From: Pseudomonadota bacterium
Lineage (GTDB): Bacteria; SAR324; XYD2-FULL-50-16; JAHJRI01
Length of the DNA: 25,645 nucleotides
Reading direction: 5' to 3'
NCBI GenBank assembly: GCA_022360105.1
Contig: JAKSDL010000288.1
Span: 1 to 25,645, forward strand
Both the position numbers and the translations under genes were made by a program. The notes beneath the pieces were generated by a model. That model had not been told where the DNA came from. It searched no databases and was given only the letters and a program-made list of their open reading frames with translations. Positions 1 through 9,916 of the stretch are shown here, one piece after another; within the stretch, counting starts at the first letter, position 1, and the number at the start of each line of letters is the position of its first letter.

Positions 1-1606
1 CCAGTTCTTTTCGATCTAAATCCAACTGATAACCGGGCTCCTCTCTAAAAAGCCCTCCTTCAATGGTTGCCGTCATTGATGTGGATTCGACTTTGACTCG
101 ATGGGTTTCATCGCCGGCATGGACTCTGATTCCATATGAATTGGAATTGGCCAATTGTAGTAACTGTGCGATGCTGTTGCGGATTTTGTCCCATGATGCA
201 AAATTAGTCTCATCGGATAGATAAGTAAATGCCTCGTTTTGCCATTTTTTCCATTGCAAATTGGAAAAGGTGTATGGATTCTGATCAATATCGGTGTCCG
301 GTGTAAATGCCGTCAGGGTAACCGTTGTCCCTTCGGAAATCATGGGATTTACCAATGTGATTGTCGGATCAACCGGCACTATCGAAGTCATCTGGATCTC
401 TGAATTGCTCCAGCCCGTCCATAAATATTCCGGCAAAAATCTAACAAAGCGATACGTTTCTGCGGCATTTAGATCTTCTTTGATGGTTTGCAAACTATCT
501 TCTGTGGTTTCGGCCATGACATCAAACCCTTTTTGGGCACCAGCAAGTATAATACCGGCCCCTATCGCTGCAAGTTCACCAGACTCAGCCTGAACAGCAA
601 TATAAATGACAATGCCTCCAAGAACAACGGAACCCACAATTATGGTTGTTCCAAGCGCATAGCTGGCAGCCATTTTGGCCGTTTCCATGGTGACACTGCC
701 CGCTGCCCTGCCGGTGTAATGCGAATCAACAATTAATTCGTGAATAGCATTGTCTCTTTCGAAATGACGTTGATACCAGTAGGCAGACCCGGGAGACAGG
801 TGCATTTGGATCTCATGACCGGACTGATCGGCAAGGGTCAGATCGCTTTTTTGACCATATCCTTTAAATCCGACCTGGCGGAATCCCCGCATGACATTTA
901 ATTCGGCATCCGGGTTCCAATAAGGATCCGGCCCAATACCACCCAAGACAATAAAAAGGTGTTTTGGCGGCTCTTCCAGGTCGATCAATTCCTGCAGCCA
1001 AACCGACTCCGGTGATAGTTGGTAAGCCTTGCGAAAGGCCACCAGGGCGTCTTCCCAGGAGCCGCACATGGTCCATAAACCACCCAGAAAAATCCTCAGC
1101 ATGGCATCATCAAAATGACCTTCGTGGCTCCAGGGGGCCGATAGGAGATGCGATGCCTTGCGTGCTTCAATGCAGGACTTCTCATATTCCTTTTCCAGAG
1201 AAAATCCCCAACTAAGCAAAAGGTGTAGCCAGACAATCTCATGCTCAGAGGCATAATACCCTTCAGCAGTTTCCGCATAAAAAAGGGATTTGACTTCCCT
1301 GGACCCCTGGTAGCGAATCCGCTGGTCAATGGAATCAACAAGATCTAACAAAGGCTTGTTATCCGGTTTTCCGGCAAGCAGCCTTAAATACGCTTTTTCC
1401 AGGGTGGTAATAAAATAACCTTTTTCCTCTTCGGGAAATTTTTCCAGGGCTTTTTCCGGTGATCCGATACTGTGCTGGTAAAGGCTGTCCTGGTAGTCAA
1501 CACTGGTCAACAACTTGGAGCTGCATCCATTGAAAATCACCGATAGAATTACCAGGAGCATGAGCGGGAATTTAGCAGGTCTTGTCGGAAACAGATTAAT
1601 TGTCAT
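1..1606 (-). CDS. Large lipoprotein, COG3014-like, 3' end beyond window edge
   Basis: Reading from the ATG at 1606 toward base 1, the frame stays open to the left edge, giving at least 535 residues; the C-terminus is missing. The N-terminus is a lipoprotein signal peptide: a hydrophobic stretch, then FNGC, with the lipid-modified Cys near residue 23. The next 200 residues are helical and TPR-like, with repeated aromatic and Leu positions. A second hydrophobic, Gly/Ala/Ile-rich stretch lies roughly at residues 325-365. It starts 5 bases after the stop of the LpoB-like gene, so the two are one operon. Pairing of LpoB with a large COG3014-type lipoprotein is known from other Gram-negatives, and I base the family call on that context plus the fold-like pattern. 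The biochemical role is unknown; a part in envelope or peptidoglycan assembly is inference. The coding call is firm, the family call moderate. Confidence 0.8.
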   Translation of the reverse strand, partial: MTINLFPTRPAKFPLMLLVILSVIFNGCSSKLLTSVDYQDSLYQHSIGSPEKALEKFPEEEKGYFITTLEKAYLRLLAGKPDNKPLLDLVDSIDQRIRYQGSREVKSLFYAETAEGYYASEHEIVWLHLLLSWGFSLEKEYEKSCIEARKASHLLSAPWSHEGHFDDAMLRIFLGGLWTMCGSWEDALVAFRKAYQLSPESVWLQELIDLEEPPKHLFIVLGGIGPDPYWNPDAELNVMRGFRQVGFKGYGQKSDLTLADQSGHEIQMHLSPGSAYWYQRHFERDNAIHELIVDSHYTGRAAGSVTMETAKMAASYALGTTIIVGSVVLGGIVIYIAVQAESGELAAIGAGIILAGAQKGFDVMAETTEDSLQTIKEDLNAAETYRFVRFLPEYLWTGWSNSEIQMTSIVPVDPTITLVNPMISEGTTVTLTAFTPDTDIDQNPYTFSNLQWKKWQNEAFTYLSDETNFASWDKIRNSIAQLLQLANSNSYGIRVHAGDETHRVKVESTSMTATIEGGLFREEPGYQLDLDRKEL

Positions 1607-1611
1607 GTCTG

Positions 1612-2211
1612 TCACCATTTCAGCAAAGGTTTTTCGATGATCTTTTTGATGCGTTTTTGTCCGTTCCAGACTTTGTCGTTGGTTGCCACTGAGACCAGTT
1701 CCAGATCTATCTGGTAGTACACGGTCTTGACATCCTTTAACTGATCCTCAACAGAATGGATGTATCCTCTCAAAAGAAAATCGACCTCCTTTTCCTGGTA
1801 GATCCTTGTGCCGGCAGGATGAAGATTGTGTTCATGCTGGTCTTCTCTTTCTTTGCGGGCTTCTTTTTTTGCTTTCCCCGTGGCTGCAAGTTCAACCGCA
1901 TCCGAATACTGCAGCGCTAATTCAATGTCTTTGATAAAGGTTTGAGTCGAAATATGTTCGGTGGTTTTGTTTAACACTTTTCCCAATCCGATTACGGGCT
2001 TTCTGCCCTTTCGATTGAAAAACACTTTGGACCAGGAGTCCGACAGCAGGTCACTGACCATGTGCGTCGAAACCAGCCTGGAATCCGTTTCGTTCCATTT
2101 CCCGGAAAGATCCGTCGGCTGGTTGTCAACGGATCGTGTTACCCTGGTACCGCTGCAGGAATGAACAGCAAAAAGACAGCAAAACAGCAGTAGAATTTTG
2201 TGGGATGTCAT
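1612..2211 (-). CDS. lpoB: LpoB-like penicillin-binding protein activator lipoprotein
   Basis: This 199-residue protein has a short signal peptide ending in VHSC, with the lipid-modified Cys at residue 19. The segment DLSGKWNETDSRLV, the block PVIGLGKVLNKTTEHI, the phrase FLLRGYIHS and the C-terminal VWNGQKRIKKII are the pattern of the LpoB family (PF13036). In Enterobacteria, LpoB is an outer-membrane lipoprotein that reaches through the periplasm to stimulate the bifunctional peptidoglycan synthase PBP1B. The mature domain is of usual length and has no long Pro-rich linker, so its reach may differ from that of E. coli LpoB. It is the first gene of a two-gene operon behind a strong sigma-70-like promoter. 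No clear Shine-Dalgarno precedes the ATG, only an A-run. Which synthase it activates here is not known. Confidence 0.85.
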   Translation of the reverse strand: MTSHKILLLFCCLFAVHSCSGTRVTRSVDNQPTDLSGKWNETDSRLVSTHMVSDLLSDSWSKVFFNRKGRKPVIGLGKVLNKTTEHISTQTFIKDIELALQYSDAVELAATGKAKKEARKEREDQHEHNLHPAGTRIYQEKEVDFLLRGYIHSVEDQLKDVKTVYYQIDLELVSVATNDKVWNGQKRIKKIIEKPLLKW

Positions 2212-2285
2212 TTTTTTTCTATGTGAAGTCGTTTCGGCAGACGTGACTATTCAATCAAAAGAATTCCGGATTGAAATTTTTGAAA

Positions 2286-2314
2286 ATAATATCTCAGCAC
2301 TAAGTTGGTGTCAA
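2286..2314 (-). promoter_or_regulatory. Sigma-70-type promoter for the lpoB operon
   Basis: On the minus strand TTGACA (2314-2309) is followed after exactly 17 bases by TATTAT (2291-2286). This is a perfect -35 and a 5/6 -10 at ideal spacing. The -10 lies about 75 bases before the lpoB start codon. Confidence 0.75.
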
Positions 2315-2410
2315 AATACTCTCGAGCAATAGACATAATTGGTCGATCAATGGATAAAACAAGATTAGTTTTTATTTATAAATCTGTTTATCCAGTCGAA
2401 TCAAATGGTT

Positions 2411-2438
2411 GGAACTTGACATTTGCTTTTATTTCAAG
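2411..2438 (+). promoter_or_regulatory. Candidate ECF (RpoE-like) promoter for nfeD-floA operon
   Basis: GGAACTT (2411-2417) equals the -35 consensus of E. coli sigma-E promoters. After 16 bases comes TCAAG (2434-2438), one base away from the TCAAA-type -10. A TTGACA overlaps the -35 at 2416-2421 but has no good sigma-70 -10 at 16-18 bases. The gene start is about 115 bases downstream. In Bacillus the homologous operon is under the envelope-stress factor SigW, which makes an ECF promoter plausible. The assignment is inference. Confidence 0.4.
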
Positions 2439-2552
2439 GGAATTTAGTAGATCTAACAGTCGATGTTCAGTATCATTAAAATCAAGTACAGAAAAAAACT
2501 ACCATGTGGGTTGATTTTAATGACTCATGGGAAACAGGTATTGAGTTATACG

Positions 2553-4001
2553 ATGAAGGCATTCCGACTATTTATATATTTTTGTGTGACACTGATCTTG
2601 ATGACCGGAAACGTCACATCCCAGGACAAGCAAAAGGTTTATGTGATTCCGGTATCAGGTGCTGTGGACCCGGGTATGGCCGCATTCTTTGAGCGTACCT
2701 TGACTGAATATGCCAAAGATCCGCAAGCGCTGGTCGTCATTGAAATGGATACTTTTGGAGGCAGGGTGGATTCCGCTTTGGAAATAGTGGATCACTTGAC
2801 AACTATTCCGCAAAGCAAGGTTGTTTCCTATGTAACCAAACGAGCTATTTCGGCAGGCGCACTAATCGCCCTGGCTGCTAATGAATTGACCATGAAGCAC
2901 AATACCTTGATAGGAGATTGTGCCCCCATCATGATGTCCAGCGAAGGACCCAAAATGTTGGGGGAAAAAGCACAATCGCCACTAAGGGCAAAGTTCAGGG
3001 CATTGGCAAAGAGAAACGGATATCCAAGCATATTGGCGGAATCGATGGTTTCCCTGGATATGGAGGTGTATCAGGTTGAGTTTCCTGATAAAAAGATTTA
3101 TATGGATGCTGTTGAATTTGCGGATTTGAATGAAACGGAAAAAGCAAGCATCATCTCCAGAAAAACCATTGTCGCCAAAGGCGAACTATTAACCATGGAC
3201 AATACCGAAGCCAAGCAACTGGGCTTTTCTCAAATCAGCACTTCAACATTGGAAGAAATGTTGGCAGCCAGGGGATACAACGATTACGAAATAGTGCGGA
3301 TTCAGGAAAGCTGGTCTGAGACCTTCGTGCGTTATATCAGTTCTATTGCCCAAATTCTAATGCTGATCGGCCTGGGAGCACTCTATCTGGAATACAAAAG
3401 TCCAGGTTTTGGTATTTTTGGAATTATCGGGTTAATTTGCCTGGGTCTGGTTTTTTTCAATCAATACTTTGTGGGACTGGCTAACTACACGGAATTGTTG
3501 ATTCTGATAATAGGAATCTTATTATTGGCTGTGGAGGTATTCGTATTGCCTGGTTTTGGCATTGCCGGTTTTGCCGGGTTGACCACAATCGGTATAGCCT
3601 TGTTGCTCATGCTTCAGGACTTTGTCATACCCGATCCGGCCTTACCTTGGCAAAGTGATCTGTTGTTAAAAAACCTGGTTCAGGTTCTGGTATCGTTCAT
3701 AGCCGCGTTTATTCTTACCATGGTGATGTTTCGATATTTCTTGCCACGAGTTTCAAAAGTGGTGAACGGTCCTTTTCTGGAAGGGACCTTGAAAGAATCG
3801 CATATCACCCAGGCAACTGAAAAAGGTGTTCAAGTTGGGGATGTTGGAAGAGCAGATACATTTCTTAGGCCTTCAGGGAAGATTGTCGTGGGAAACAAAC
3901 TTTTTGATGCGATTACATCCGGTGACTTTATTGAAAAGGGTACAGCTGTGAGAATCATAAAAATCGATGGGAATCGAATTGTTGTAATAAATGAGAGTTG
4001 A
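2553..4001 (+). CDS. Long-form NfeD: membrane ClpP-class serine protease
   Basis: The chosen ATG at 2553 gives 482 residues starting with a clean signal peptide (MKAFRLFIYF..., cleavage near VTSQ). A frame extending upstream to 2463 would bury this signal. A ClpP-like protease domain follows at about 28-210: DTFGG supplies the oxyanion-loop glycines (G69-G70), ISAGA the nucleophile Ser100, and GEKAQSP the candidate Lys139 of the Ser/Lys dyad, placed as in archaeal 1510-N. About five membrane segments span roughly 265-400. A C-terminal NfeD OB domain covers about 420-482 (VGDVGRADTFLRPSGKIVVG). NfeD proteases are thought to cut hydrophobic membrane substrates such as stomatin and flotillin-like partners. 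Short NfeD and FloA follow in the same operon, which supports that role. Confidence 0.9.
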   Translation: MKAFRLFIYFCVTLILMTGNVTSQDKQKVYVIPVSGAVDPGMAAFFERTLTEYAKDPQALVVIEMDTFGGRVDSALEIVDHLTTIPQSKVVSYVTKRAISAGALIALAANELTMKHNTLIGDCAPIMMSSEGPKMLGEKAQSPLRAKFRALAKRNGYPSILAESMVSLDMEVYQVEFPDKKIYMDAVEFADLNETEKASIISRKTIVAKGELLTMDNTEAKQLGFSQISTSTLEEMLAARGYNDYEIVRIQESWSETFVRYISSIAQILMLIGLGALYLEYKSPGFGIFGIIGLICLGLVFFNQYFVGLANYTELLILIIGILLLAVEVFVLPGFGIAGFAGLTTIGIALLLMLQDFVIPDPALPWQSDLLLKNLVQVLVSFIAAFILTMVMFRYFLPRVSKVVNGPFLEGTLKESHITQATEKGVQVGDVGRADTFLRPSGKIVVGNKLFDAITSGDFIEKGTAVRIIKIDGNRIVVINES

Positions 4002-4003
4002 AT

Positions 4004-4486
4004 ATGGATAATGCCCTGGTTTTCCCAATTGTTTTGCAGATAATCGGACTGGTCATTATTATGGCTGAAGTCATTCTTCCTTCCGGCGGGCTTTTGACCC
4101 TGCTGGCGACCGGTATTCTGGGCTACTCCCTGTACTCGGTTTTTACCAATGTCTCTACCTCGGCAGGATTCGGATTTGTTGTTGCCGATATTATCCTGCT
4201 GCCGATTATAGTGATAGTTGGTTTTAAATTTCTGGCAAAATCGCCTGTGACACTCAGAAAGAATTTATCAAGCGAAGAAGGCGTGAGTGTCCAAAAAAAC
4301 ACCCTCAAACAGTATATTGGACAACAAGGCAAAACCATAACTGATCTGCGTCCTTCCGGAATTGCGTTGATCGGGGAGGAACGGTTCGATGTGGTGGCCG
4401 AGGGGAAATATCTGGATAAGGATACGCCGATTCTGGTTGTATCTGTAACCGGAAATCAGATCATTGTAAAAGAACAATACAAGTAA
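4004..4486 (+). CDS. Short-form NfeD membrane protein
   Basis: A 160-residue protein starting at the ATG 2 bases after the long NfeD stop; an in-frame TTG at 3998 would overlap that stop. Three or four membrane segments fill residues 5-80 (LVIIMAEVILPSGG is typical), and an NfeD OB-fold follows at about 100-158 (GKTITDLRPSGIALIGEERF, then LVVSVTGNQIIVKE). It has no protease domain. Short NfeD proteins pair with flotillin or stomatin homologues and probably act as assembly partners in the membrane. Tight coupling to the long form, and FloA 87 bases downstream, indicate one transcript. Confidence 0.9.
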   Translation: MDNALVFPIVLQIIGLVIIMAEVILPSGGLLTLLATGILGYSLYSVFTNVSTSAGFGFVVADIILLPIIVIVGFKFLAKSPVTLRKNLSSEEGVSVQKNTLKQYIGQQGKTITDLRPSGIALIGEERFDVVAEGKYLDKDTPILVVSVTGNQIIVKEQYK

Positions 4487-4573
4487 TTCCAAAGATTGCA
4501 TCTGTCAGTGATCTTAACTTCTTATCTTCAACCTTGGGCTTAAAGCCTTTAATTTAACCTTTAGAGAGGAAAT

Positions 4574-5560
4574 ATGGGTGTTCAGTACATTGTGTTGGTT
4601 GCCATTTTAGCCATTGTCGTTCTGGTCTTGCTGTTTTTTGTAGGATCTTCTTTATCACTATGGATTCAGGCTCTGGTGTCCGGAGCGCGGGTGGGATTGG
4701 TTAACATTATTTTTATGCGTTTCAGAAAGGTACCACCAAAGCTGGTAGTTCAATCCAAAATTATGGCTGTAAAAGCGGGATTGGATCTTCCTACCGATAA
4801 TCTGGAATCTCACTACCTGGCAGGCGGAAATGTTTCAAGAGTTGTACAGGCCCTGATTGCAGCAGATAAAGCGAGCATTGAACTGGATTTTAATCGCTCC
4901 GCAGCCATTGATTTGGCAGGTAGGGACGTACTGGAAGCCGTACAGATGAGTGTGAACCCGAAAGTGATCGAGACCCCACTGGTAGCTGCCATGGCCAAAG
5001 ACGGTATTCAGTTAAAGGCCACATCCAGGGTTACTGTTCGAGCCAATATCGATCGTCTGGTCGGTGGAGCCGGTGAAGAAACCATTCTGGCCAGGGTTGG
5101 AGAAGGTATCGTTACTACTATCGGTTCAGCGACTACTCATAAAAGTGTATTGGAAAATCCGGATCTGATTTCCAAAACGGTTCTGGCGAAAGGTTTGGAT
5201 GCAGGGACAGCCTATGAGATTCTTTCCATCGATATCGCTGATGTGGATGTCGGTAAAAACATTGGAGCCGAACTGGAAACAGACAGGGCCGAAGCTGACA
5301 AGAAAATTGCACAGGCCAAAGCAGAAGAGAGACGTGCCATGGCATACGCAGCAGAACAGGAGATGAAGGCCAGGGTTCAGGAAATGAGGGCCAAAGTGGT
5401 CGAAGCAGAGTCCAAAGTGCCACTGGCTATGGCGGAAGCCTTTAAAGAAGGCAACCTGGGGATCATGGATTACTATCGCATGAAGAATATCGAAGCCGAT
5501 ACTCAAATGCGTGACAAGATTGGTTCCGGTGAAGAAAGCTCGGAAGATCCGACAACGTAA
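4574..5560 (+). CDS. floA: Flotillin-like protein FloA
   Basis: A full-length 328-residue FloA (YqfA family) with a strong AGAGAGGA ribosome site just upstream. A hydrophobic membrane hairpin covers residues 4-30, followed by a conserved SPFH-related core with [20 protein letters not shown] and [20 protein letters not shown] long charged, Ala/Glu-rich coiled coil lies at about 235-300 ([20 protein letters not shown]), ending with [20 protein letters not shown]. FloA proteins form membrane assemblies that organise fluid microdomains and signalling or secretion complexes. The NfeD-FloA order matches yqeZ-yqfA in Bacillus, where the operon belongs to an envelope-stress regulon. Identification is firm; the scaffolded client proteins are unknown. 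Confidence 0.95.
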   Translation: MGVQYIVLVAILAIVVLVLLFFVGSSLSLWIQALVSGARVGLVNIIFMRFRKVPPKLVVQSKIMAVKAGLDLPTDNLESHYLAGGNVSRVVQALIAADKASIELDFNRSAAIDLAGRDVLEAVQMSVNPKVIETPLVAAMAKDGIQLKATSRVTVRANIDRLVGGAGEETILARVGEGIVTTIGSATTHKSVLENPDLISKTVLAKGLDAGTAYEILSIDIADVDVGKNIGAELETDRAEADKKIAQAKAEERRAMAYAAEQEMKARVQEMRAKVVEAESKVPLAMAEAFKEGNLGIMDYYRMKNIEADTQMRDKIGSGEESSEDPTT

Positions 5561-5624
5561 TCACTTGTAAATATCGGGACGGTTATGAATCAATGTTATT
5601 CGATAAAGAGAATCGGGACTGGAT

Positions 5625-5714
5625 GTCATCCTGAACGAATCTGAAGAGTCTGTCAGAGTCCTTGAGAGATCCTTTTTCGAAGTTGCGAGCCTCGCTTCTC
5701 ACGTTCAGAATGAC
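5625..5714. repeat. Dispersed inverted repeat between floA and next gene
   Basis: The ends GTCATCCTGAACG (5625-5637) and CGTTCAGAATGAC (5702-5714) are inverted copies matching at 12 of 13 bases. The inside holds GAATCTGAAGAG and GAGATCC, with TCGAAG/CGCTTC near the right arm. This resembles a widespread class of bacterial intergenic repeats ending in GTCATTCTGA. It splits floA from the small downstream gene and could fold as a long hairpin in the transcript. Confidence 0.55.
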
Positions 5715-5833
5715 TCCGGACCGGTCAGTTTTCTTTAACTATAAATGACATTGGATTATGAATGACCGCCCTATTCACTGAAATAGGGACATCGGGGACA
5801 AAAGCCCTGCTGAAACCTTTGTAAGGAATAGTT

Positions 5834-6346
5834 TTGGATAATATCATTGAATACCTGATTCCGCTGATTTTCATCCTGGCTTATGTCTTTCCCAAAGCCA
5901 GAAAAAAGAAAAAGCAGCAGCAGGAACAAGTCAGTTCGGTTGAGGTGAAAGAGAAAAAGCCGGGGCTGTTCAGCAAATTGAACAAAATGGTTGAAGAGTA
6001 TTACGAAAGCGACCAGGATGTTTCTAAAAAGCGAGAACAAAAAGAAGAGGAATACGAGTGGTATCAGGATCGCTACGACTATGAAAGCGACGAAGATGAG
6101 GATGAATCAGAACCTGAAGAGCCTGCAAAACCTGTAACTGAGGTTGCGAAAGCAGAGGAGGAGACTGCAAATCAGAAAACAAAGCCGGCGCCTGCCAGTC
6201 GTCCTAAGGTTGACAATTATCAACCGACATCTTCACATGCAAATACCCCGCTTTATGTATCTGCAAATGTAACCAAACAAGACCTGCGCAAAGCAATCGT
6301 CTGGTCTGAAATACTTGCTCCTCCCAAGGCATTAAGGGATGAGTAA
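5834..6346 (+). CDS. Small membrane-anchored acidic protein, unknown function
   Basis: A 170-residue protein using TTG at 5834, with AAGGA seven bases upstream (5823-5827); no ATG fits better. One N-terminal membrane segment (IIEYLIPLIFILAYVF, residues 3-19) is followed by a basic patch (KARKKKKQQQEQ). Then comes a low-complexity region rich in Glu, Asp and Lys (about 30-135) that is probably disordered. The C-terminus, DLRKAIVWSEILAPPKALRD, is the only part that looks conserved and may be a docking motif. It lies 273 bases after floA on the same strand and ends at a terminator-like hairpin, so it may be the last gene of the NfeD-FloA unit. I do not recognise a function. Confidence 0.75.
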   Translation: MDNIIEYLIPLIFILAYVFPKARKKKKQQQEQVSSVEVKEKKPGLFSKLNKMVEEYYESDQDVSKKREQKEEEYEWYQDRYDYESDEDEDESEPEEPAKPVTEVAKAEEETANQKTKPAPASRPKVDNYQPTSSHANTPLYVSANVTKQDLRKAIVWSEILAPPKALRDE

Positions 6347-6358
6347 TGGTACAGTTTG

Positions 6359-6396
6359 AATAAGCCCGGTCTCAAGTCACCGGTCTTATTCCTTCT
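6359..6396 (+). terminator. Terminator-like hairpin after the small acidic protein gene
   Basis: AATAAGCCCGGT (6359-6370) pairs with ACCGGTCTTATT (6379-6390) at 11 of 12 positions around an 8-base loop. A pyrimidine-rich CCTTCTCTC follows. There is no pure T-run, so termination strength is uncertain. Confidence 0.55.
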
Positions 6397-6657
6397 CTCG
6401 TTATCTTACCAAAATCCGGTATCCTTTTCTTTTTAAGATCAAGATATTGAATCGAAATAGTGCTGTATCGTCCCTGTTTATGAGGGGCTAGTGTCTGTTG
6501 GGATGTGATAAGCCTGTTGATGGAGCTTTATGTGCGAAATGTGAGAGCAATCGTCAGGTAGTTCTATCATAACAGTGTATTAAGCGATCAGCCATCATGA
6601 AATTCGAGATGATTATGAATCCGCAATTAGAATGAAAATTGATTTACCTCAAAGCTA

Positions 6658-6686
6658 TTGTACCCCGAATAATAGATACTTATACC
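6658..6686 (+). promoter_or_regulatory. Candidate sigma-70 promoter for isocitrate dehydrogenase
   Basis: TTGTAC (6658-6663) and TATACC (6681-6686) are separated by 17 bases. Each hexamer departs from consensus. Transcription would start near 6692, leaving a leader of about 90 bases that contains the palindrome at 6724. Confidence 0.35.
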
Positions 6687-6723
6687 GATTCTGTGATTAA
6701 AAAAAATGACCATTTTTTCATGG

Positions 6724-9000
<2,277 letters not shown>

Positions 9001-9059
9001 CAGCCGTTCAAAGGTAGTTTGAACCGACCTTCCATGCTTCGGTATTGAAGGAAACATTT

Positions 9060-9110
9060 AAGGGGACGTAGATAAGATAATTCATTTTCTTATTTGCGTT
9101 CCCTTTTTTT
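9060..9110 (+). terminator. Rho-independent terminator of isocitrate dehydrogenase
   Basis: AAGGGGACG pairs with CGTTCCCTT, with one G-T pair. An inner helix ATAAGA/TCTTAT lies within, and the right arm runs directly into a seven-T tract. It sits 60 bases after the stop codon. Confidence 0.85.
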
Positions 9111-9198
9111 GTTTCAGGTATAAATTTAAAAGAAAAGATTTACAGATATTGAATTAAATCTGGTCTTTACCAAAAACAATCATCGTTTTCGAGGGCGA

Positions 9199-9355
9199 AC
9201 GGTAGGGCGGGGCTACGACCCCGCCGACAGACTTTTAAAATGCTAAAGCTTGGAAACTTTGCACAAACTTGTTTTGTCGGCTCAAACTCACCTAATGTTA
9301 TTTATAAGATCTCCCAATCTAATCCCCCGGCGGCCACGTAGGGCCGCCCTACCGT
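9199..9355. repeat. REPIN-like pair of inverted GC-rich palindromes
   Basis: The outer ends, ACGGTAGGGCGG... at 9199-9217 and its inverse ending CCGCCCTACCGT at 9337-9355, match at 17 of 19 bases. Each end contains a perfect hairpin with 7-base arms and a 6-base loop: GGCGGGG/CCCCGCC at 9206-9225 and GGCGGCC/GGCCGCC at 9329-9348. The 110 bases between them are AT-rich. Two palindromes in inverted orientation are the layout of REP doublets (REPINs) or a small MITE. Confidence 0.6.
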
Positions 9356-9422
9356 TTGTCCAGAGAAATTAGCGAAGCATTGCAAACCTATCAACTTTCT
9401 TTTAAACACTACATGTTCCACC

Positions 9423-9454
9423 AACCGATAACTGATAGCGGATAACCGATAACT
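9423..9454. repeat. Short direct repeat AACCGATAACT
   Basis: AACCGATAACT occurs at 9423-9433 and exactly again at 9444-9454, a period of 21 bases. Between them GATAGCGGAT repeats part of the motif. No function is evident. Confidence 0.4.
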
Positions 9455-9526
9455 CCACATTAATTCGGCTTTAATCGACGATTTAACCATCATTAAAACA
9501 CAAAGCCAAACTGCGGTATTGAATCG

Positions 9527-9778
9527 TCAATAAATCCCCGATCTCCAGAACGGGGTTCTGCTTTCCCTAATTACCTCTTCCCTGGTCAATCCGATATCCT
9601 CAAGCAGATAATCCGGCATTCTCAGTAATTCCTGTCGATGTCGACTGCGTACCAGCCATGATTCAATTATAGCCAGCCATCCCTGCTGTTTCGGTTCTTT
9701 ATTATCTCTCTTTCTCTTGGCTTTTAGCGAAGGGTTATTTATGATAAGCCTGTCGTTTTGAATATGAATGCCGCTCAT
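9527..9778 (-). CDS. DUF1127 domain small protein
   Basis: An 83-residue basic protein starting at the ATG at 9778, behind a very strong GAGGAGGA ribosome site. The C-terminal half, RSRHRQELLRMPDYLLEDIGLTREE followed by an Arg-Glu-Ser tail, is the DUF1127 signature (PF06568), in which an Arg-rich helix precedes a D-IG motif. The N-terminal 35 residues are charged and not part of the domain. In other Proteobacteria, DUF1127 proteins have been tied to RNA turnover and to phosphate and stress physiology, but their mechanism is not generally settled. It is divergent from the LysR regulator, which may control it. Confidence 0.85.
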   Translation of the reverse strand: MSGIHIQNDRLIINNPSLKAKRKRDNKEPKQQGWLAIIESWLVRSRHRQELLRMPDYLLEDIGLTREEVIRESRTPFWRSGIY

Positions 9779-9804
9779 GACAATCCTCCTCTACTATAGG
9801 TTTG

Positions 9805-9820
9805 CCTGAATAATTTCAGG
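9805..9820. promoter_or_regulatory. Inverted repeat near DUF1127 start
   Basis: CCTGAA and TTCAGG are perfect 6-base inverted arms around TAAT. The element lies 27-42 bases upstream of the DUF1127 start codon, in the region shared with the divergent lysR gene. It could be an activation-type site of that regulator. Confidence 0.35.
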
Positions 9821-9849
9821 AACTGTGAACGACTAGAAACACACAGCGT

Positions 9850-9862
9850 TACCATAATGGTA
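9850..9862. promoter_or_regulatory. T-N11-A palindrome, candidate LysR-type binding site
   Basis: TACCATAATGGTA is a perfect 13-base palindrome with the T-N11-A layout of LysR-type regulator boxes. It lies 55 bases before the lysR start, within the divergent promoter region. Confidence 0.5.
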
Positions 9863-9916
9863 TCAGCTGGGAATTCAGGTTTCTAATAATTTTTTCAAAT
9901 TCTCATCATTCGATTT

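Larger units (their letters stand above)
2212..2552. other. Divergent intergenic region between lpoB and nfeD operons
   Basis: This 341-base AT-rich gap holds the promoters of two divergent operons: the sigma-70-type promoter for lpoB and, further right, an RpoE-like candidate for the NfeD operon. Short frames inside it have no family-like content or ribosome site, so I take it as non-coding. Confidence 0.6.
9001..9526. other. Intergenic region between icd and DUF1127 gene
   Basis: A 526-base gap holding the icd terminator, a REPIN-like pair of GC-rich palindromes in an AT-rich background, and a short direct repeat. No coding frame I can support. Confidence 0.6.

Noticed and set aside
294..736. 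Plus-strand frames of 80-100 codons at the left end
   Set aside because: They lie antisense to the long minus-strand lipoprotein frame, which stays open from 1606 to the edge and has a signal peptide and operon context. The plus frames have no ribosome site or family-like content.
2305..2514. Plus-strand frame of 69 codons before the NfeD gene
   Set aside because: It overlaps the promoter region, has no Shine-Dalgarno and has a random composition.
9191..9454. Possible CRISPR array from repeated GC-rich motifs and AACCGATAACT copies
   Set aside because: The GC-rich copies are inverted, not direct. The short direct repeat has only two full copies with a 10-base spacer, and no cas gene is near.
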